Assembly: GCA_002502625.1 (NCBI GenBank) | Contig: DAPV01000098.1 | Location: forward strand, 1 to 38,379 | DNA: 38,379 bases | Reading direction: 5' to 3' | Source of the DNA: Euryarchaeota archaeon UBA125 | GTDB lineage: Archaea > Thermoplasmatota > Poseidoniia > Poseidoniales > Thalassarchaeaceae | In this document: piece after piece, positions 33,519 to 38,379 of the stretch | Layout of the letters: each line of letters opens with the position of its first letter | Numbering within the stretch: position 1 is the stretch's first letter | Notes under the pieces: model-generated | What the model saw: only the letters and a program-made list of their open reading frames with translations | The model's database searches: none | What the model was told of the DNA's origin: nothing | Program-made: the position numbers and the translations under genes

Positions 33519-34868
33519 GTGTGGGAGTACTTGCTAATTTCAGCCATTAGTGGTTTAATCGCATTCAAATTGGCCCTCATACTCTATCGACGCCGTAAGT
33601 ATCCTGAGCCGCATTATGAATGGGGAAATATCGATTTAGACGAGATTTCATTTCCCGATAATTTCCTCTGGGGTGCTGCAACTGCCGCTCATCAGATAGA
33701 AGGAAATCTATCTAATAATTGGACAGCACATGAAGAAAAGAAAAATTTGGAAAAAAGTGGAGAGGCTTGTAATCACTGGAATCTTTGGAAAGATGATTTC
33801 CAAATGCTAACCGACTTGGGTCTTACTTCGTATAGATTCTCGATTGAGTGGAGTCGACTAGAGCCTGAAGAGGGATCTTGGAACAATGATGCTCTGGATG
33901 TTTATTCCCAAATGATTGACGACTTAATTTCTAGAGGCATCAGGCCAACTGTAACACTACATCATTTCTCTCATCCAGTATGGTGGGAGGAAAAGGGTGG
34001 TTTTGCAGATGAAAACAATCTTAATGATTTTCTCAATTATAGTGAACGTGTCTTTGATGCATTATCTGATCGAGTTGATGTTTGGTGTACCATAAATGAG
34101 CCGACTGTATTCTCAACAATGGGATATACTCTTGGGCAATTTCCTCCAGGAAAAAGATCGATTCGACTAACCTTGAAAGTAATGCGTAACCTCATGAGGG
34201 GTCATGCAATGGTCTATCGGTTGTTAAAATCAAAACGACCCGATGTCCGTATTGGAATTGCGAAAAATGTTACTCTCTTTGATCCACTAAATCGTTGGAG
34301 TCCAATTGATTGGCCAGTATCTAGACTGTTAGATTGGTTATGGAATGGAGCGTGGCGCAAGGGAATTATGACTGGAAAAATGCTTTTCGCAAAAATTCCT
34401 GAAGCAAAGGATTCGCTTGATTTCGTAGGACTAAACTATTACACTCATTTCCTGACTGGTCTGTTTATGCCTACGTCTACTGAAGAGTTAGAATTTGCAA
34501 AACGATCTCATGAAGTTGCAACCGAGTTTGGCTATCCAATGTATGCAGAAGGATTTCGTAGAGCTATCGAATTTATTGCCCCATTGAATGTACCCATCGA
34601 AATTACTGAGAATGGAGTAGCAGATGCACAAGATTCACTTCGTCCTGAGCACTTGAAACGTCACTTGTGGATAATCTCAGAAGCAATCAAGGACGGATAT
34701 GACATTAGATCCTATCACCATTGGTCATTAATGGATAATTTCGAATGGGCAGAAGGATATTCAATGAGATTTGGTTTACACGAAGTAGATTTCAACACAC
34801 AAGAAAGGACACTAAGGCAGAGTGGAGAACTATATCGTTCAATTATTCGTAATTCGACATCAAAGTAG
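33519..34868 (+). CDS. Membrane-anchored GH1 beta-glycosidase
   Basis: 449 residues. GH1 enzymes hydrolyse beta-glucosides and related sugars with retention. Acid/base E194 (CTINEP) and nucleophile E364 (IEITENG), plus FLWGAATAAHQIEG (with H58, Q59), RFSIEWSRLEPEEG, LHHFSHPVWW and SLMDNFEWAEGY, are all present. Residues 1-22 are a hydrophobic segment followed by RRRK, an unusual N-terminal anchor for GH1, which is normally cytoplasmic. By the positive-inside rule the enzyme domain would face the cytoplasm, or the tail is processed; not decidable. Start is GTG 33519, the only plausible one. Upstream shares a 115-base gap with crtI. Confidence 0.93.
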   Translation: MWEYLLISAISGLIAFKLALILYRRRKYPEPHYEWGNIDLDEISFPDNFLWGAATAAHQIEGNLSNNWTAHEEKKNLEKSGEACNHWNLWKDDFQMLTDLGLTSYRFSIEWSRLEPEEGSWNNDALDVYSQMIDDLISRGIRPTVTLHHFSHPVWWEEKGGFADENNLNDFLNYSERVFDALSDRVDVWCTINEPTVFSTMGYTLGQFPPGKRSIRLTLKVMRNLMRGHAMVYRLLKSKRPDVRIGIAKNVTLFDPLNRWSPIDWPVSRLLDWLWNGAWRKGIMTGKMLFAKIPEAKDSLDFVGLNYYTHFLTGLFMPTSTEELEFAKRSHEVATEFGYPMYAEGFRRAIEFIAPLNVPIEITENGVADAQDSLRPEHLKRHLWIISEAIKDGYDIRSYHHWSLMDNFEWAEGYSMRFGLHEVDFNTQERTLRQSGELYRSIIRNSTSK

Positions 34869-34878
34869 TGGGATAATT

Positions 34879-35382
34879 ATGTCAAATCAAGTTCCAAAAC
34901 GATTTATTTCTCTGAAGAAAACAATGGATGTAGATACTAACACCTTATGGGAATTGATTACACGTCCCGGACATCTAGAAGATGTTCATCCTTATTGTTC
35001 ATCAAATGAGGCCATCAGTTGGAATTCAGAAGGATGTCAAGATGTACTGATTTATTCCAATGGCAGGACATTCATTAGAAATATCGAACCTTGGGCTTTT
35101 CAGGAAGGATATGATCTCTGGATTGGACCAAAAAATGGCCTCCAATCATTTGTCAAATGGAGGATTGAAAGTATTGATGACACAAGCTCTCTTGAAATCA
35201 CAATTTATCCCTCTATACTGAATAAATGGCCACTTTTCATTACATTCATTCCCTTCCATTTTTGGATTAAGCCAAGATTGAATGCTTACTTGAATGCCGT
35301 TTTGGGTGGAATTTACTATTTTTTAGATAATGATTCCCCTGTTCCTCGTGACATGCCCAACCCCCATCCATGGTTTTCATAA
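34879..35382 (+). CDS. SRPBCC (Bet v 1 / START-like) family protein
   Basis: 167 residues from the ATG at 34879. The N-terminal pattern FISLKKTMDVDTNTLWELITRPGHLEDVHP, a beta strand followed by two short helices, and the closing helix with KPRLNAYLNAVLGGIYYFLD, fit the SRPBCC ligand-binding fold. The domain can hold lipids, polyketides or carotenoids; the ligand is unknown. A hydrophobic stretch (PLFITFIPFHFW) lies before the last helix. Ten bases after the GH1 gene, on the same strand; it is the second SRPBCC domain in the window (the first at 6607-7989). Confidence 0.7.
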   Translation: MSNQVPKRFISLKKTMDVDTNTLWELITRPGHLEDVHPYCSSNEAISWNSEGCQDVLIYSNGRTFIRNIEPWAFQEGYDLWIGPKNGLQSFVKWRIESIDDTSSLEITIYPSILNKWPLFITFIPFHFWIKPRLNAYLNAVLGGIYYFLDNDSPVPRDMPNPHPWFS

Positions 35383-35434
35383 CTAAGCGTTAGTCTGATG
35401 TGGGTAGGATATACACGAGAAGGTGGGGAAAGGC

Positions 35435-37342
35435 ATGGACGACGAGGTTTTGGAGGCAGAAGTTGTCTTTCGTCATGCTGTAGAAAATGCAAAAAATGAA
35501 TTGAAATTTGATAGGGAACGGGCAGAAAAAAATCAATTAAATCGTGCCTTAGGAGCGACAGTTGCAGTTGTAATTGTCGCTTTACTTCTCAGCCATATCA
35601 TTACAACACCTCTTGAAAATGAAATAAACGAAAATAATTCAGAAGGTTATCCTCCAATTTGGGAACGATATCTTTCAGATTTTACAACTGATGATGCTCA
35701 CTCTTTTGTATTACAAAATGGAACATTAACAGGACCAGATGGAGCTAGCCTATGGAGTGGCACTCACAACTTTGTTGAATTTGAATTACCTATCGATGAA
35801 GGAGGAGCCGCTCCAAATGGAATGGTAAGTCTTGCAGTATGGATCCCCAATGTACCAAATGGAACTACCGTGCCAGTAATTGCTGAATTTGGACCTTATT
35901 TCGATGAAGCATCAGTAGATACACCAGGAATTGAAGAGCCTGGAACTTGGTTAGGACAGATGATGATAGAACAAATTGTTCCTCATGGATTCGCATTTGC
36001 TCAAGTATCAGTGATGGGTACAGGACGATCAAACCATTGCATGGATCTCATGGGCAATGCTGAACAACTAGGTGTGGATGCAGCAGTGAGTTGGTTAGGA
36101 ACTCAAGAATGGAGTAATGGAAATGTTGGAATGATTGGAAAATCATACGATGGTAGTACTCCTTGGCAGGCTGCAATGTTTGGCAATGAACATTTAGCAA
36201 CTATTGTTCCGATATCTGGTTTAATTGGAGTTATGGAATTAATGTGGAGAAATGGAAGTAGTGAGGCAAGAGCTCCGATTATGCACAATGGAGTCTATGG
36301 ATCATATGGAATTGATGGAGATGAAGAAGATATTCAAAACATGTGTCCAGATTACATCATTGGCCCAGGGACTGGTGTTGCAGCATACATGTGGGGTGGA
36401 GAAGCTGCAGGAAATTATTGGGCTGAACGATATTTCCTTGATAGAGTTCTAGACAATTACAATGGGAGTGTATACCTGATTCAAGGAATGCATGATTGGA
36501 ATGTTGATCCTCATATGGCAGTGCCTACAATCAATCTCCTATACGATCAAGGAATCGAAGCAAAGGGTCTCTTCGGACAATGGGATCACGATTATCCTGA
36601 CAGGCCCGACATTATGTTTGATCGAAGTGGAGTAGGAAGAGGAATTGAAGCATATCCGGAAATGGTTCGTATGGACTGGATGCAAGATTTGTTGGAATGG
36701 TTTAACTATTATCTTAGGAATGAAGGAGAGAAGCCATGGTTAGGTGTTGAAATTCAATCAAATCAAGGATTATGGAGGTTAGAAGATAGATATCCTATGT
36801 CCAATACAACTGAGATAATCTGGGAATTAGGGAGTAGTGAATTACCATCGAGTGGAGGATCGAATACAATATTGCCTAACGCTAATTCTGGCCCTATTTA
36901 CGAGACTCCTCCTTTAGAAGAAGACTTGTACTTTGGTGGTCTTCCTAGACTTCATGTCAATGTAAATACAGCTACGGTTGGTGGACAAATCTATGCTTTA
37001 TTAGAAGACTGTGACGGGTCAACATGTATTCATATTGGCCATGCAATAATGGATCTTAGATATCATGCTGGAGGTTCTGATGAGCAAGCATGGGCTGCAC
37101 CTTTAGAAGAAATTACAGCTCTTATGGAGTTCTTTCCAATGGACGTCGAAGTTCAAGCAGGTCATACTATTCGACTATCTTTGGTAAGCACTGGAGAAGA
37201 TTATCTGCCCTCTTCAGCATCATCAATCGTAACTGTAAACGATGCTGGTTCTACACTACAACTTGACATATTTGACCCTCAAACTCGTCAATATTATCCT
37301 GTACCAGAATGTACTCATCCAGTTTGCTTAGAAAATCAATAA
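35435..37342 (+). CDS. X-Pro dipeptidyl-peptidase / CocE-type (S15) hydrolase, membrane-anchored
   Basis: 635 residues from the ATG at 35435; GTG 35423 is a weaker option. A single N-terminal membrane segment (about 38-57, after a charged stretch) suggests type II insertion with the catalytic domain outside. The S15 alpha/beta-hydrolase signature GKSYDGSTPWQAA holds the nucleophile (Ser, residue 237). GMHDWNVD gives the Asp and GQWDHDYP the His of the triad. VMGTGRS is the family oxyanion-side motif, and the C-terminal third fits the jelly-roll X-Pro dipeptidyl-peptidase C-terminal domain. It probably clips Pro-containing peptides or esters at the cell surface, for peptide scavenging. AAGGTGG precedes the start. 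The Rieske gene follows. Confidence 0.9.
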   Translation: MDDEVLEAEVVFRHAVENAKNELKFDRERAEKNQLNRALGATVAVVIVALLLSHIITTPLENEINENNSEGYPPIWERYLSDFTTDDAHSFVLQNGTLTGPDGASLWSGTHNFVEFELPIDEGGAAPNGMVSLAVWIPNVPNGTTVPVIAEFGPYFDEASVDTPGIEEPGTWLGQMMIEQIVPHGFAFAQVSVMGTGRSNHCMDLMGNAEQLGVDAAVSWLGTQEWSNGNVGMIGKSYDGSTPWQAAMFGNEHLATIVPISGLIGVMELMWRNGSSEARAPIMHNGVYGSYGIDGDEEDIQNMCPDYIIGPGTGVAAYMWGGEAAGNYWAERYFLDRVLDNYNGSVYLIQGMHDWNVDPHMAVPTINLLYDQGIEAKGLFGQWDHDYPDRPDIMFDRSGVGRGIEAYPEMVRMDWMQDLLEWFNYYLRNEGEKPWLGVEIQSNQGLWRLEDRYPMSNTTEIIWELGSSELPSSGGSNTILPNANSGPIYETPPLEEDLYFGGLPRLHVNVNTATVGGQIYALLEDCDGSTCIHIGHAIMDLRYHAGGSDEQAWAAPLEEITALMEFFPMDVEVQAGHTIRLSLVSTGEDYLPSSASSIVTVNDAGSTLQLDIFDPQTRQYYPVPECTHPVCLENQ

Positions 37343-37396
37343 TCTGAGAAATTGAAACTTCCGTAGGATTAACTCTCATCACCCCTTAGACAAGGT

Positions 37397-38379
37397 ATGG
37401 AGGAGACACTGATTGATGCCGATATCCGAAAAGCTCGTACTCTTCCATCATCTTGGTACTCTGATGATTCGGTTTTTCAAACATTGATTAATCGATTTTC
37501 ATCAGAATGGCATTTCGCTGGACATCATAGTGATCTAGATGAATTCAATGCTATTCCATTAACACATATTGAAGGACAAACGAGAGAACCAATGTTGCTA
37601 ACAAAAACAGATAATGGATTCAATTGTTTGTCAAATGTATGTACTCATCGAGGCATGTTGATCGAGGCAGAGCCTTGTAATGGAAAGGTGTTACAATGCC
37701 CTTACCATGGGCGCACATTTGATCTAAATGGAATTTTCAAGAATATGCCTGCTTTCGAAGATGTTGAAAATTTTCCTTCGAATGAAGATAATCTGAAGCG
37801 ATTTCCAACTGGTGAATGGGCAGGTATTGTGTTTACTGGGGTTGAGCCATCGAAAAAATTTGATGATTGGATTCGTCCAATTGGCGAGAGAATGGACTGG
37901 TGGGTAATTCAAAAAGAAATGGAACGAGATAAAAGTCGAGATAGGGATTGGATTATAGATACTAATTGGGCCCTGTATGTTGACAACTATCTAGAAGGTT
38001 TTCATATCCCATTTGTTCATTCTGATTTGAATGCTGTATTGGATTATGGAGATTATACAACAGAGTTGTTTGAAGGAGGAGTTCTTCAAATTGGAATTGC
38101 TAGTGAGGGAGAACCTTTCTTCGAAATTCCCGAAGGTTCGCCAGATTATGGAAAGAAGATTGCCGCATACTATTGGTGGCTATTTCCTGGTTTGATGTTG
38201 AATATCTATCCTTGGGGAGTATCAGTGAACATTGTCGTTCCTGAAGCTGTAGATAAAACTCGAGTCATCTATCAAGGATATGTTACTGATCCTGAAATGC
38301 TTGGACAGGGAGCGGGTGGAGATCTTGACAAAGTCGAAATCGAAGATCAATTTGTGGTAGAAGGATGTCTGCGAGGAAT
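37397..38379 (+). CDS. Rieske non-heme iron oxygenase, alpha subunit (3' end cut by window edge)
   Basis: 327 complete codons from the ATG at 37397, open to the right edge. The Rieske 2Fe-2S motif is C-x-H (NVCTHRG) followed by C-x2-H (LQCPYHGRTFDLNG). The mononuclear iron site is in NWALYVDNYLEGFHIPFVH, which carries the D-x2-N-x2-E-G-x-H-x4-H pattern of ring-hydroxylating and choline-monooxygenase-type oxygenases. The substrate could be a quaternary amine, an aromatic or a terpenoid; sequence does not say. Lies 54 bases after the S15 gene. A reductase or ferredoxin partner is not seen here. Confidence 0.9.
   Translation, partial: MEETLIDADIRKARTLPSSWYSDDSVFQTLINRFSSEWHFAGHHSDLDEFNAIPLTHIEGQTREPMLLTKTDNGFNCLSNVCTHRGMLIEAEPCNGKVLQCPYHGRTFDLNGIFKNMPAFEDVENFPSNEDNLKRFPTGEWAGIVFTGVEPSKKFDDWIRPIGERMDWWVIQKEMERDKSRDRDWIIDTNWALYVDNYLEGFHIPFVHSDLNAVLDYGDYTTELFEGGVLQIGIASEGEPFFEIPEGSPDYGKKIAAYYWWLFPGLMLNIYPWGVSVNIVVPEAVDKTRVIYQGYVTDPEMLGQGAGGDLDKVEIEDQFVVEGCLRG

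Noticed and set aside
1..38379. Mobile element, CRISPR array or prophage
   Set aside because: No transposase, integrase or cas-like product, no terminal inverted repeats and no regularly spaced direct repeats were found; all genes look chromosomal.

Overview
The window looks like chromosomal DNA from an uncultured planktonic euryarchaeon, most likely Marine Group II (Poseidoniales) or epipelagic Marine Group III within Thermoplasmatota. The archaeal signature is an MCM helicase, the archaea-specific GatE amidotransferase subunit, Trm1, Pth2-type peptidyl-tRNA hydrolase, a TrmB-type regulator and archaeal-style starts (a TATA box about 25 nt before crtI; GGTGA-type Shine-Dalgarno sites before nfu, mcm and the ECF gene). 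A photic-zone lifestyle is suggested by a class II photolyase, a CrtI-type phytoene desaturase and an ABA4-like protein. The DNA is AT-rich and very compact: 33 protein genes, gaps of a few to about 180 bases, many stop/start overlaps. I see no rRNA, tRNA, CRISPR array or insertion sequence. The lineage call is inference, because no rRNA or ribosomal protein is present.

Layout. 1-10046 (minus strand): a partial AddB-like helicase/nuclease protein, a secreted thioredoxin-like protein, a large zinc-finger protein of unknown function, threonine aldolase, an SRPBCC-epimerase fusion, photolyase and a Nudix hydrolase. 10131-15783 (plus): bacterial-type RibA, a divergent peroxiredoxin overlapping a TrmB-like regulator with a V4R-like tail, a membrane protein, a UbiB-like kinase and an FAD oxidoreductase of the phytoene-desaturase/amine-oxidase superfamily. 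15786-18376: an NfuA-like Fe-S carrier, a surface protein with a Met-rich tail, and MoaA. 18380-23589 (minus): Trm1, a second zinc-finger protein that shares a module with the first, PurM, a NIF3 protein and a PPC/DUF296 protein. 23590-23772: the largest intergenic gap, divergent, with a sequence resembling an archaeal origin recognition box. 23773-29651 (plus): mcm, gatE, a DUF4430 lipoprotein with an ECF S component (probable vitamin, perhaps B12, uptake) and pth2. 29668-33403 (minus): GMP reductase, then ABA4-like protein, thioredoxin-like lipoprotein and crtI in tight order. 33519-38379 (plus): membrane-anchored GH1 glycosidase, SRPBCC protein, S15-type peptidase and a Rieske oxygenase cut by the right edge.

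Themes: light and redox physiology (photolyase, carotenoid genes, peroxiredoxin, thioredoxins, Fe-S assembly), cofactor supply (riboflavin, molybdopterin, probable B12 uptake), and scavenging of sugars and peptides at the cell surface. The most novel-looking items are the two paralogous zinc-finger proteins with an LPIGD-containing module that I cannot assign to any family, the crtI/ABA4-like/thioredoxin cassette, and the ORB-like site beside mcm.
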